Notes under the pieces: generated by a model
The model's database searches: none
Told to the model about the DNA's origin: nothing
What the model saw: only the letters and a program-made list of their open reading frames with translations
Made by a program: the position numbers and the translations under genes
Shown here: positions 27,648 to 37,563 of the stretch, piece after piece
Layout: the number at the start of each line of letters is the position of its first letter
How positions within the stretch are numbered: the first letter of the stretch is position 1
Origin: Cerasicoccus maritimus
GTDB lineage: Bacteria; Verrucomicrobiota; Verrucomicrobiia; Opitutales; Cerasicoccaceae
Reading direction: 5' to 3'
DNA: 64,000 nucleotides
Assembly: GCA_031296935.1 (NCBI GenBank)
Contig: JAVDPD010000001.1
Coordinates: forward strand, 1 to 64,000

Positions 27648-28379
27648 TCAGTGGCGGCGACGCAAGATGGCCAGCGTGAGCATGCCGAGGCCAGCAATCG
27701 CTGCGTAGGTGCGTGGCTCGGGGATGGTCTCGACGGTCAGGACTGGAGCATAGCCGGGGGTGGTATTGTCTGCCGAGGCAAAGGCCGGTGGGTTGTTCGT
27801 GGGGCCTGATGGCGTGAGGCGGATGAAGGCATAGTCGCCTGCCGTGGCACCTCCGTCGTATTGATCCTGTAGCCAGCTCGCGAGCGAAATGCTGCCTGCG
27901 GCGCTGGTGTTGACAGCTTCGTCGCCAGGGAAAGGTTGGTTGGTTGTAAAGGTGTAGTAGTCGGATTGGATTAAGTCGCCATTACCTGGCGATGTGCCAA
28001 AGCCGTAGTCGGTCAGTTCCACAGCGTTGCTAGCGCTGGTGCGCATGCCGTAGATGGCGATGTCGTAAGGGTAGCCGCCGTCCGGCTGCAAATAGCCGCC
28101 ATTGGTCAACTGGGTGTAGAGATTGGCGGTGCTGATTGCTTGCCCACCTAGATCGGGCAGCTCAAACACCAAGACGCCGACCAAGTCGCCTTGGTTGAAT
28201 TGAAAGTTATCGTTAGCGAGCGAAAGGTTGGTCTGCGTGACAGACCGAAACACGGGTGCAAGAGAATCATTGAGCCCGATTCCGCGGTCTGAGGGGTCGC
28301 CGGTGACGTTGAACACGGCGGCATGGGTGGAGAGTGCGGCGCCTAACGCCAGTGTGGTGATTGGATATACAGATTTCAT
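27648..28379 (-). CDS. PEP-CTERM sorting domain protein
   Basis: Exported protein of 243 aa with a signal peptide (MKSVYPITTLALGAALSTHAA) and a C-terminal PEP-CTERM tail: IPEPRTY, a hydrophobic stretch and RRRH. Such tails are recognised by exosortase for cell-surface or matrix delivery in Verrucomicrobiota and others. The body is Asp/Gly/Thr-rich with no further recognised domain and resembles other short verrucomicrobial PEP-CTERM proteins. It lies next to a MITE and is divergent from the PL6 lyase gene. No exosortase gene is in this window. Confidence 0.88.
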   Translation of the reverse strand: MKSVYPITTLALGAALSTHAAVFNVTGDPSDRGIGLNDSLAPVFRSVTQTNLSLANDNFQFNQGDLVGVLVFELPDLGGQAISTANLYTQLTNGGYLQPDGGYPYDIAIYGMRTSASNAVELTDYGFGTSPGNGDLIQSDYYTFTTNQPFPGDEAVNTSAAGSISLASWLQDQYDGGATAGDYAFIRLTPSGPTNNPPAFASADNTTPGYAPVLTVETIPEPRTYAAIAGLGMLTLAILRRRH

Positions 28380-28585
28380 GCGGGGGTATTAGTATTTGAT
28401 CTCATTTTGCGCGGTGCGGCTAATTGAGTCAAGAGGATAATACATCGATTGATTCGATTCTTGCCTCTGCTCATAAATGTGCCTTGGGCGAGGCACCGGT
28501 TTCGTTTACGGCGGAGGGTGGCGATCCGGCGCGAAGGGGATAGGCCTTGTGATCAACGTTTGCCTGTCGCTTAATAAATATTAAA
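28380..28585. other. Divergent intergenic region between PEP-CTERM protein and lyase
   Basis: About 200 bp of AT-richer sequence expected to hold promoters for both genes. A TTGACA hexamer (28593-28598) lies just beyond it within the small open frame, but no good -10 at usual spacing was seen. Nothing else recognised. Confidence 0.35.
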
Positions 28586-28705
28586 ATGGGCATTGACATG
28601 CCTGATGCGAAACGATTGCTTGTTGCTGGCTGGAAATTGCTCATTTCGCTGCTTTTGCTGCTGACCCCTGGCGCGCTGGCAGATGCTTCACCCCTAACTC
28701 CCTGA
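28586..28705 (+). CDS. Possible small leader protein (39 aa) before the lyase
   Basis: Open frame of 39 codons reading like a signal peptide: polar and basic start (MGIDMPDAKR), hydrophobic core (LLISLLLLLTPGALADA) and a short end. It stops 6 nt before the ATG of the PL6 lyase, so it is arranged as a translationally coupled leader. It may be a genuine small secreted peptide, a decayed older signal peptide of the lyase, or chance. No ribosome binding site strong enough to decide was seen. Confidence 0.35.
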   Translation: MGIDMPDAKRLLVAGWKLLISLLLLLTPGALADASPLTP

Positions 28706-28711
28706 AAGAAT

Positions 28712-30892
28712 ATGAAGAACATGTTGACCCCGCATTGGCGCTTGGTGGCGCTTGGCGTAGGCCGATTGAAAGGCCACTCTCTACTCTCTTCCGCTGCTCA
28801 ATTGAGTGGTTTTGCCCTGTTGACCATGACTTTTCTGACGCCGTTGCATGGCGCGACTTACACCGTTGATTCCGCGGCAGACGTTGCTGCGCTGATGACT
28901 GGTGTTGGCGCTCCGCAAGCAGTTTCAGGCGATGAAATCGTATGGGAAAATGGTGTGTATGACTCTGAATCCGTTACGCTTGCTGGCGTTGACGGCATCA
29001 CGCTGCGAGCGGAAACGCCCGGCCAGGTCGTTTTTACGGGCAGCAGCTTCATCAACATCGGCAGCGATGACAGCACGGTGAGCGGTTTTGAAATTCAAAT
29101 ACCCGACGACATCGATCCTGCGCTGCCAGATGATTTCTACAACAAAAGCAACGTCTTCCAGTTCCGGGCGGGCGATAACGACGACCACGCGCACAACTCC
29201 CGAATCAGCAACTGCCGCATCCGCGACTTGCGCACCGGCGCCTCGTATTTGGGCGGGCACAGCTGGGTTGTTTTTTACGGTCGTGGCAACACTGTCGATA
29301 ACTGCAACTTTGAAGGAAAACGCAGCGAAAGGTCGTTAATAATTATTTATTTTTACACCGAAACTGGCGGATCAGACCGCGGAGGCGAGCATTCGATCCT
29401 CAATAATCACTTTGTCGATCGCCCCATTGCGAACCCGGCGGACGATGATGGCAATGAGTGGGAAATCATCCGCATCGGCGACAGCAGCGCCGTTTGCATC
29501 GATGCCGGCATCCTGGTGGCGGACAACCTGTTCGAGCAGTGTGACGGCGAGATCGAGGTTGTTTCGAATAAGAACAGCGCAAACCTGTTCTTAAACAACA
29601 CCTTCCGGGATTGCGATGGGCAGCTGACGATTCGTCAGGGCAGCGATTGTCTGATCGAGGGCAATTATTTTATTGGCACGGGCAGCACAAAGGAGGGCGG
29701 TATCCGCGTGACCGGCGAGGATCACGTGATCGTCAATAACTACTTTGAAGATCTGCAAGGCACGGGCCATCGCTCGGCGATTTCCGTGATGGCGGGGCAG
29801 CTGGATTGGGATCCGGGCAACGATTGCATTTCAGTGGGCGGTTACCGTCCGGTGGATGATGTGCTTATTGCCCACAATACGATGGTGGATTGCAAACGTC
29901 CCTTCGAGTTCGGCTCGGGGAGCAACAGCACACGCGATCAAGCCCCGGATAACGTGACCTTGGCCAATAACGCGGTTCACAGCTCCAGCTCGCATTCCTT
30001 GCTGACTTACACGATGGCGGCATCGGGCGTCAGCTACTCCGGCAATGTTTTCTACCACACCTCTGGCGTTGGTGAGCTCTTCTCCGGTGCCACGCCGAGC
30101 TACACTAGCGCGGACATATTATTTGACGACCCCGAGCTCTCGCCGGACGCCACACTTGGATTTTATCGGCCTAGCGGTAGCAGCCCAGTGCTCAATGCTG
30201 CGGTGGTCAACTATGCCGAGGCCGGTCAGGATATTCTGGGCAATGGCCGGCCGTCGACGGGGCGGGACGTTGGCGCGGAAGAAGTCTCAGGCGCCACGGT
30301 TACCGGCGCAAACCTGCGTCCGCTCGTCGCGACGGATGTCGGCTGCACCTGGGGGGACACGCCTGGTCCGGGCCCGGTTGTGTCGCAGACGGTGACCATC
30401 AACCCGGTGGACGACGCCTATGTGCGCGGGGGCATTCATGCGGACACCACCTTCGGTGCCACGGATTCCCAATCGCTCAAGGTTGAACTCTCCACCTCTA
30501 GTGATTACGACAAGCGCGCGTTCCTGAAGTTTGACCTCAGCGGCGTGACCGGCACGGTGACGAGCGCAACCGTCCGTCTGAAAATTGAGAGCATGAATAC
30601 GGGCGTGAAAAACAACCTGCGCCCGGTCACTGACGACAGCTGGGGCGAGTGGTCCATCACCTGGAACAACAAGCCGGGCTACGGTAGCTCCTTCGGTACC
30701 TACACGCTGCCGGGTGCCGATCAGTGGATCGAGTGGGACGTGACTGATTTCATTAACGCGGAAGCGAGCGGCGATGGCGTGGCTTCATTTTGCGTGCTGC
30801 CGCATTCCTCCACGGTTTACCTGGATGCAGCTTACTACTCGGCGGAATGCGGCAGTGGCGACCGCCCGGAATTGGTGGTCACCTACGAGTAG
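28712..30892 (+). CDS. Polysaccharide lyase family 6 (alginate lyase/chondroitinase-B type)
   Basis: Secreted enzyme of 726 aa. A long N-terminal signal region (to about residue 48, SGFALLTMTFLTPLHGA) is followed by a right-handed beta-helix PL6 domain (about 50-520). The repeated Asn-rich ladder is clear (NCRIRDL, NNHFVDR, DNLFEQC, GNYFIGTG), and the catalytic segment has Lys then Arg in STKEGGIRVTGEDHVIVNNY. After a Gly/Pro linker (about 555) comes a C-terminal beta-sandwich of the DNRLRE/CBM96-type (about 565-726), likely glycan-binding. Cleaves alginate or a related uronic-acid polymer, consistent with a marine polysaccharide degrader; exact substrate not determinable here. Confidence 0.9.
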   Translation: MKNMLTPHWRLVALGVGRLKGHSLLSSAAQLSGFALLTMTFLTPLHGATYTVDSAADVAALMTGVGAPQAVSGDEIVWENGVYDSESVTLAGVDGITLRAETPGQVVFTGSSFINIGSDDSTVSGFEIQIPDDIDPALPDDFYNKSNVFQFRAGDNDDHAHNSRISNCRIRDLRTGASYLGGHSWVVFYGRGNTVDNCNFEGKRSERSLIIIYFYTETGGSDRGGEHSILNNHFVDRPIANPADDDGNEWEIIRIGDSSAVCIDAGILVADNLFEQCDGEIEVVSNKNSANLFLNNTFRDCDGQLTIRQGSDCLIEGNYFIGTGSTKEGGIRVTGEDHVIVNNYFEDLQGTGHRSAISVMAGQLDWDPGNDCISVGGYRPVDDVLIAHNTMVDCKRPFEFGSGSNSTRDQAPDNVTLANNAVHSSSSHSLLTYTMAASGVSYSGNVFYHTSGVGELFSGATPSYTSADILFDDPELSPDATLGFYRPSGSSPVLNAAVVNYAEAGQDILGNGRPSTGRDVGAEEVSGATVTGANLRPLVATDVGCTWGDTPGPGPVVSQTVTINPVDDAYVRGGIHADTTFGATDSQSLKVELSTSSDYDKRAFLKFDLSGVTGTVTSATVRLKIESMNTGVKNNLRPVTDDSWGEWSITWNNKPGYGSSFGTYTLPGADQWIEWDVTDFINAEASGDGVASFCVLPHSSTVYLDAAYYSAECGSGDRPELVVTYE

Positions 30893-30903
30893 GCTGGCTT
30901 TGC

Positions 30904-30919
30904 TTTGAAAACACTCCCT
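30904..30919. repeat. MITE terminal repeat remnant
   Basis: TTTGAAAACACTCCCT matches the right terminal repeat of the 266-bp MITE and is followed by A, giving a TA boundary. It lies 11 nt after the lyase stop. No left end is nearby, so it is a solo end or an excision footprint. Confidence 0.6.
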
Positions 30920-31020
30920 AGCACGTCGCCTGGGCTCGAGGGCTTCCGCCAGTTGGAGGCCCCGGGCCCGGGTTTTCATTGTCTCGGAGGCGGGAAAGTT
31001 ATCCGCTTGACGGGTAGGCG

Positions 31021-31251
31021 TTAGTTGCCGATGGCGCCTTCCATCTGCTCTTCCTCATACTGGTTGAGCAAGCCACCCTCTTCCATGCCTTCGACGTCGT
31101 TGGATTGGCGTTGGCCAAGCTCTTTGGTGATGGCACCGGTGCTTTCGCTCATTGGCTCCTGTGAGAGCACTGCCTTCTCGCTGGCGTCTTCGTAAGATTT
31201 GCAGCCGACAATAAGCGCAAGGAGGGGCAAAATTAACAGAATGTGCTTCAT
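31021..31251 (-). CDS. Small hypothetical lipoprotein
   Basis: Peptide of 76 aa with a clear lipoprotein signal (MKHILLILPLLALIVGC, Cys at 17) and an acidic, Glu/Gln-rich mature part with no domain. Divergent from the EF-G gene. Function unknown; similar small acidic lipoproteins are common in Gram-negative envelopes. Single-gene unit as far as visible. Confidence 0.7.
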   Translation of the reverse strand: MKHILLILPLLALIVGCKSYEDASEKAVLSQEPMSESTGAITKELGQRQSNDVEGMEEGGLLNQYEEEQMEGAIGN

Positions 31252-31423
31252 GGGCGAGAGATTGACGACCCTGAACGCCTGGACAATGGAAAAATGCGCT
31301 CAGCGCCGAAAAAATGCCCCAAATGCGCGGCTTTAAGAGTTATGCTTGTCAAGCGCGCAAATTTTTGCTCCTTGGAGCGTTCTTTTGGCTCCATTAGCCG
31401 CGAAATCCAAACAGTAAACCACC

Positions 31424-33528
<2,105 letters not shown>

Positions 33529-33529
<1 letters not shown>

Positions 33530-33593
33530 CAACCTACGGTTGCATCCAATCATTTTCGCATTGCGAAAATCTATGGGTGCAGCGGCACGCTGC
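33529..33593. repeat. Triloop hairpin array after the EF-G gene
   Basis: Three successive perfect hairpins, each with a 3-nt loop: GCAACC-TAC-GGTTGC (33529-33543), ATTTTCGC-ATT-GCGAAAAT (33552-33570), GCAGCG-GCA-CGCTGC (33579-33593). The first shares its first base with the stop codon. A further ACTTTG…CAAAG stem overlaps the start of the terminator. The same layout with other stem sequences recurs at 35494, 57795, 59546 and 62786. Confidence 0.75.
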
Positions 33594-33610
33594 AGTTACT
33601 TTGTAAAACA

Positions 33611-33640
33611 AAGCTCCCGGTTAATTGCGGGAGCTTTTTG
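33611..33640 (+). terminator. Rho-independent terminator of the EF-G gene
   Basis: AAGCTCCCG-GTTAATTG-CGGGAGCTT stem followed by a T-run (33635-33639). Good intrinsic terminator on the + strand about 80 nt after the stop. Confidence 0.88.
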
Positions 33641-33698
33641 TTTTGGACGGCTTGGTCGTGAGCTTGCGTTGACGCCGAGGTGTGGTATCAGTGGGAGT

Positions 33699-34061
33699 AT
33701 GAAAGGGCAGCCCAGTGGTCGACCGAAAGCGCCGGAGGTCGTTGACCCACTACAGGAGCAATGTGGTGTGCGTGCGGCTTTGGATGTCATCCGCGGGCGT
33801 TGGAAACCCTTCATTTTATACGAGCTGCATTTGCGCCGTTGCCGGTATTCGGAGCTACAGGCGGCAATGCCGCAAGTTTCTGCGCAAGCCCTAAGTAAGC
33901 AACTACGCGAGCTTGAGCGCGATGGCATTGTTGCGCGGCGGGTAACGGAGGACTCCCCTCCGCGCACCGTTTACGAATTGACCGAGTATGGCTGGACCTT
34001 GGGTGAGCTCATGGATCGTTTGGAAGAATGGGGAAACGACTTCCTTAAGCGTCGCGGCTAA
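33699..34061 (+). CDS. HxlR-family transcriptional regulator
   Basis: Winged-helix regulator of 120 aa. The typical HxlR core runs from CGVRAALDVIRGRWKPFILYEL through RYSELQAAMPQVSAQALSKQLRELERDGIV to the wing VTEDSPPRTVYELTEYG. ATG at 33699 is used; longer in-frame sequence upstream is the EF-G terminator region. It sits directly before an azoreductase-like gene, the usual arrangement for HxlR regulators of quinone or electrophile responses. Candidate operator sites are at 34088-34112, between the two genes. A MITE-end remnant begins 4 nt after its stop. Confidence 0.93.
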   Translation: MKGQPSGRPKAPEVVDPLQEQCGVRAALDVIRGRWKPFILYELHLRRCRYSELQAAMPQVSAQALSKQLRELERDGIVARRVTEDSPPRTVYELTEYGWTLGELMDRLEEWGNDFLKRRG

Positions 34062-34065
34062 GATA

Positions 34066-34079
34066 AAAAACACTCCCTA
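34066..34079. repeat. MITE terminal repeat remnant
   Basis: AAAACACTCCCTAA, the outer part of the right terminal repeat of the 266-bp MITE, followed by TA, 4 nt after the HxlR-gene stop. No matching left end nearby. Confidence 0.5.
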
Positions 34080-34087
34080 AGGCGTAA

Positions 34088-34112
34088 CTCACAAAAGTGT
34101 GAGTAGCTCACA
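34088..34112. promoter_or_regulatory. Triple half-site operator candidate for HxlR
   Basis: CTCACA-AAAG-TGTGAG followed by TAG-CTCACA gives two overlapping perfect 6-bp inverted repeats sharing the middle half-site. It lies 45 nt before the azoreductase ATG (34158). HxlR regulators usually bind such palindromes upstream of their target. Similar half-sites occur at 62155-62171. Confidence 0.55.
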
Positions 34113-34157
34113 TTTTTGGGACTACACCATGCCCGTGGGTTTGGTTATACTGGGTGC

Positions 34158-34805
34158 ATGGAAACACTACTCGTCATTCAATCCAGCGGACGGCATACGC
34201 GGTCCATCACGCGGCGTCTCACTGGACGCTTCATAGAGCAATGGCGCGCCGCGCACCCCCAAGGCGTGGTCGTCGAGCGCGACGTTACGGACAACCCGCC
34301 GCCTGTGGTAAACGAAAGCTGGATCGCCGGCGCTTACTGTGCACCTGAAGAGCGCACCGGCGCCATGCGTGAGGCTTTGGCCGTGAGTGATGAGGTCGTC
34401 TCTGAAGTTCAGCGCGCGGACACCATCGTCATTGGAGCGCCAATTTATAATTTCGGTTTGCCTGCTCAGCTCAAGGCGTGGGTGGATCAGCTGGTGCGCG
34501 TCGGCGCTACCTTTCGCATCGACCCAACACAGCAACCCGCCTATCAGCCGCTGCTGGTAGCCAAGCCAGTGAAGGTGATCGTCTCTGCGGGAGACGCCGC
34601 GCTGCACCCTGGTGGCGAGCTTTGGGCAATGAATCACCTGGAGCCCTATTTGCAGACGGTGCTGGGATTTGTGGGGCTGACTGATGTTGAGTTCCTCCGC
34701 GTGGGTAACGCCGAGTTCCGCGACGACGCCATGCGTGCCTCCATCGAAGCGGTCGAGAACCGCATTACCAAAATCTGTCAGCCTGGAGACGCGTTGGCTG
34801 TCTAA
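34158..34805 (+). CDS. FMN-dependent NAD(P)H quinone oxidoreductase / azoreductase family
   Basis: Flavodoxin-like fold protein of 215 aa. Phosphate-binding start IQSSGRHTRSITRRL and the FMN-site segment IGAPIYNFGLPAQLKAWVDQ with VRVGATFR mark the AzoR/NQO-type family, which reduces quinones or azo compounds with NAD(P)H. ATG at 34158 gives the correct N-terminus. Expected to be controlled by the adjacent HxlR regulator through the half-sites at 34088-34112. It is convergent with the DUF6882 gene with no gap between stop codons, so terminators must overlap coding sequence. Confidence 0.9.
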   Translation: METLLVIQSSGRHTRSITRRLTGRFIEQWRAAHPQGVVVERDVTDNPPPVVNESWIAGAYCAPEERTGAMREALAVSDEVVSEVQRADTIVIGAPIYNFGLPAQLKAWVDQLVRVGATFRIDPTQQPAYQPLLVAKPVKVIVSAGDAALHPGGELWAMNHLEPYLQTVLGFVGLTDVEFLRVGNAEFRDDAMRASIEAVENRITKICQPGDALAV

Positions 34806-35282
34806 TTAACCCTCGGTCTGCACTGCCGCTTTTTCCACGATGCGGTAGTCGCCAAAAGTCATGAAGAGCACCAAGTTGCCCGTGGGGGCGCTGTAGGCGC
34901 CTTGGGCGTCGGCAAGCCCACAGGCCAGCGCGGTGAACTCCCAGCACTGCGCCTCGTCGTCAATTTTCACCTCAGCGGTCGTCAGCTCCGCAATGCCTTT
35001 TTCCTGACCATAGGCGCGGACTTTGTCGGCGTCTTCGGTCAGCGGCGGGCGCACGGTGTTGTTATCCCACGACCACTGCCAGACTTTTTCCGTCGGAAAA
35101 TACGCGCCGATGATCTGCACCGGCGCGGAGATGAGCATGTCGTTGGGCGACTCAAAGCCGATTTGCCCTTCGACTTGGTCGAGGACAAATTTGGACTCGT
35201 TGAGGCCCCAGGCGATCTCGTGCGCCTGAGATTTTACCTGAAGATCCTCCAGGCACTGGGCGATGAATGCTTGATGCGTCAT
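34806..35282 (-). CDS. DUF6882-like protein
   Basis: Protein of 158 aa. The pattern of a Trp-rich middle (WQWSWDNNTV) followed by KVRAYGQEKGIAELTTAEV matches DUF6882, whose members are of unknown role. The ATG at 35282 (MTHQAFIA) is chosen over the longer open frame, which would run into a REPIN. Convergent with the azoreductase gene. No signal peptide; likely cytoplasmic. Confidence 0.72.
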   Translation of the reverse strand: MTHQAFIAQCLEDLQVKSQAHEIAWGLNESKFVLDQVEGQIGFESPNDMLISAPVQIIGAYFPTEKVWQWSWDNNTVRPPLTEDADKVRAYGQEKGIAELTTAEVKIDDEAQCWEFTALACGLADAQGAYSAPTGNLVLFMTFGDYRIVEKAAVQTEG

Positions 35283-35406
35283 GACGCCCACCGTGCAGCT
35301 TATCCCGTGCCCCGACGCGCGGTAGGTAAATTCATAAGCGCGGGCAATGACGTCGAGAAGCGAGAGGGCGCGCGCTAATTCTGGTAAGTTCGCCCTTCGT
35401 CTAAAA

Positions 35407-35430
35407 GGTAGCGCAGGCGCGTTTCGCGCC
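35407..35430. repeat. Single REP hairpin (GGCGCG type)
   Basis: GGTAG tag followed by CGCA and GGCGCG-TTT-CGCGCC (35416-35430), a perfect 6-bp stem with a triloop. A third REP sequence type, immediately before the 35452-35561 REPIN. Confidence 0.6.
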
Positions 35431-35451
35431 GCACCCCATGCTGACGGCAAA

Positions 35452-35561
35452 GGTAGGGCACAGTCTCCAGACAAGCCGCCCGTTGTAGTGGCATTTTCGC
35501 AGTGCGAAAAGCAATCGGTCCAGCAGGATGCTGGCGGCTTGTCTGGAGACTGCGCCCTACC
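35452..35561. repeat. REPIN with an internal variable double hairpin
   Basis: Two inverted GTAG-tagged REPs (GGTAGGGCACAGTCTCCAGA…, 29 nt each, one mismatch) flank two perfect triloop hairpins. These are TTTTCGC-AGT-GCGAAAA (35494-35510) and, after the linker GCAATCGGT, CCAGCA-GGA-TGCTGG (35520-35534). Ends 1 nt before the udk stop. Related half-copies are at 59498-59588 and 62744-62827 with the same linker and loop but different stems. Confidence 0.8.
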
Positions 35562-35562
35562 T

Positions 35563-36153
35563 TTAGTCGGCCAGCAACGCCCGCACCCGCGCGACCACCT
35601 GCGCCAGCGCGTCATCCCACTCCATCCCGTCGACGACTAAATCCGCCAACGCTTTTTGCGGCGCCACGTATTTTTCGTGCATCGGGCGGACGGAGGTCAG
35701 GTATTGCTCGACGACGTCATCCACATCGCGCCCGCGCTCATTGATGTCGCGCACCAGGCGCCGGGCCAGGCGAATATCGTTCGGGCAATCGACATACACG
35801 CTGAAGTCCAGCCGCTCGCGAATCGCAGGCCAATGCAGGGGGAACAGCCCTTCGATAATCAGCAACTCGAAGTCCGCGGAAAACGTCTCATACCCCGCGC
35901 GCGAATGCGTGTGGTAGTCATAAATCGGGACCTCCACATCGCGGCCGTTGGCCAGCGCCTCCACCACGGGCAGCAACAGCTCTTCCTCCAGCGCCTCGGG
36001 CGCATCCCAGCTTTTCACGGGCGGCCCGCGATAAAACCGGTCAATGCCCAGCTCGGCCACCTTCACATCCGTCAACGACTTCACCAGCCGCCGCGTCAGC
36101 GTGGACTTGCCACTGGCGGTCCCGCCACAAATGCCGATGATGCGCGGTTTCAT
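35563..36153 (-). CDS. udk: Uridine kinase
   Basis: P-loop NTPase of 196 aa phosphorylating uridine/cytidine. Walker A is GGTASGKST (residues 10-18), with family features IDRFYRG and VPIYDYHTHSR, and LIIEGLFPLHWP as the Walker B-like region. Length is close to normal. The TAA stop is one base from the end of a REPIN, which probably arrived at this 3' end. The MidA-like gene lies upstream across a nested REPIN, so they are probably separate transcripts. Confidence 0.9.
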   Translation of the reverse strand: MKPRIIGICGGTASGKSTLTRRLVKSLTDVKVAELGIDRFYRGPPVKSWDAPEALEEELLLPVVEALANGRDVEVPIYDYHTHSRAGYETFSADFELLIIEGLFPLHWPAIRERLDFSVYVDCPNDIRLARRLVRDINERGRDVDDVVEQYLTSVRPMHEKYVAPQKALADLVVDGMEWDDALAQVVARVRALLAD

Positions 36154-36209
36154 TAAGCAGTGATTATTAATCTTTGCCGCGTGGTATGCGAGTTCATTTC
36201 ATGCCAAAG

Positions 36210-36456
36210 GCAGCGCCCGTTATCCTTAGCGGGCACAGCGTTGCCTCAATGAGGTAGCGCGGAGCGTCCCCGCTCCGCAAGCAGCGCCAAGGATGTAGCA
36301 TCAGTTCGTGTCGGCGGCTGGGTGCAACCCGCTATCATCGGAACCTTCGAACGCTTGCCTCAATCCTTGCGGAGCGGGGACGCTCCGCGCTACCTTTGCC
36401 AGATAGACGAAAGCTCCCTTGTATGGATCTGCCCGTTAAGGATAACGGGCGCTACC
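36210..36456. repeat. Nested REPINs (outer GCCCGTTA type, inner GCGGAGCG type)
   Basis: Outer pair: GGCAGCGCCCGTTA-TCCT… on the left (36210 on, tag changed to GGCAG) and GCCCGTTA-AGGA-TAACGGGC with GCTACC on the right (36431-36456). Inner pair: GGTAG with GCGGAGCG…CGCTCCGC (36253 on) and its inverted copy ending CTACC at 36394. The inner REPIN sits in the spacer of the outer one, so it inserted later. It accounts for most of the 318 bp between udk and the methyltransferase gene. Confidence 0.75.
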
Positions 36457-36471
36457 TTTTGAGGCATCACT

Positions 36472-37485
36472 TCACGCCCGCTGCTGTTCCAGCGTCTGGA
36501 AGGCGCCGCCGGCGGCGAAAGGGTCGGCGAGAAAGGCGAGGGCGGGGTCGAGTTTGGCGCGGGTCTCGGCGTCGGGGAGCCAGTGGTTGAGGAAGCCCGC
36601 TTGCGGCAGCAGAGAAACGGTCGTCCAGCCGAGCTGCTCGCCCCAGCGCTGGAGGTCGGCAAAATTCACGTCGCAGGTCAGGTCTTGCTGGCCGGCGTGG
36701 GCGTAGATTTCGGCACCGTCGATGCCTTGCTGGTTGCGGTAGGCGCGGACCTCGCTCGCGGGGTAGGCGGCACCGTAGTCAATGGTCAGCAGGCGGCCGC
36801 GGCGCCAGTCGGCGAGCTCGGTTTCGAGCCACGCGTGGTAGCTGGGGTGAATGAAAATGCGCTGGCCCTGACGCGGCTTGGCGGGGGCATCGGCGTCGAC
36901 CGGGTCGTTGAATGGCAGCAGGCCTTCGACGAGCTCGCCGTCGACGAGGCGCAGGCCGACTTCGCGCCAGTCCTCGCCGTCCCAACAGAGTTGGCGGGCT
37001 GGAAAGGCGTCGACGAGTTCATTGCTAAAAATAATGGCGCGGCCCTCGGCGGCGGCGAGGGCGTCGGGGATGCCGTCGCGCACGGTGAAGCCCAGCTCCG
37101 CTGCCTGCGGCGCGAGCGCTTCGCGGAGCCCGGGCGAGGTCTCCACGGCGGAGTAGGGGACCTCGGGTACGCCAATTTTTCGCCACGCGGTCAGCACGGA
37201 TTTCGCCAGCGCGCCCACGCCGGCACCGACCTCGACGAGGTGGAATTCGTTGTCGGGGAAATCTTCTTTTGCCCGCGCGAGCGCCCAGCGGGCAATGGCT
37301 TCGCCGAAGGCCGGGCAGAGTGTGGCGGAGGTGGAAAAATCGCCCGATTTACCTACTTGGCGGACGGACGCGCCGTAGTAGCCGTGGGCGCGGTCGTAGA
37401 GGGCGAAGCCCATGAACTGCGCGAAGGTTATCGCGCCGCCTGCGCGGTTGATGATGTCTGCGAGCCAGGGTTCACATTTGGGCAT
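36472..37485 (-). CDS. SAM-dependent methyltransferase, MidA/NDUFAF7 family
   Basis: Protein of 337 aa with the NDUFAF7/MidA pattern: ITFAQFMGFALYDRAHGYY near the N-terminus, KSGDFSTSATLCPAFG, then VEVGAGVGALAKSVL (SAM site) and FSNELVDAFPARQL. Mitochondrial members methylate an arginine of complex I; the bacterial role is less clear, and complex I subunits are not in this window. ATG at 37485 is supported by the start of homology. No signal peptide or TM segment. Confidence 0.9.
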   Translation of the reverse strand: MPKCEPWLADIINRAGGAITFAQFMGFALYDRAHGYYGASVRQVGKSGDFSTSATLCPAFGEAIARWALARAKEDFPDNEFHLVEVGAGVGALAKSVLTAWRKIGVPEVPYSAVETSPGLREALAPQAAELGFTVRDGIPDALAAAEGRAIIFSNELVDAFPARQLCWDGEDWREVGLRLVDGELVEGLLPFNDPVDADAPAKPRQGQRIFIHPSYHAWLETELADWRRGRLLTIDYGAAYPASEVRAYRNQQGIDGAEIYAHAGQQDLTCDVNFADLQRWGEQLGWTTVSLLPQAGFLNHWLPDAETRAKLDPALAFLADPFAAGGAFQTLEQQRA

Positions 37486-37563
37486 GAGGGCAGGGTGGAG
37501 GCGGGCGTTGGCGGGTGCAATGGAAACCTTCGGGTGTGGGTGGGTAGCGTGGGTGAGACGTTG

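Noticed and set aside
35407..36456. Repeats here as a possible CRISPR array
   Set aside because: Units are inverted, of several types and irregularly spaced, and no cas genes are near; REPIN explanation fits.
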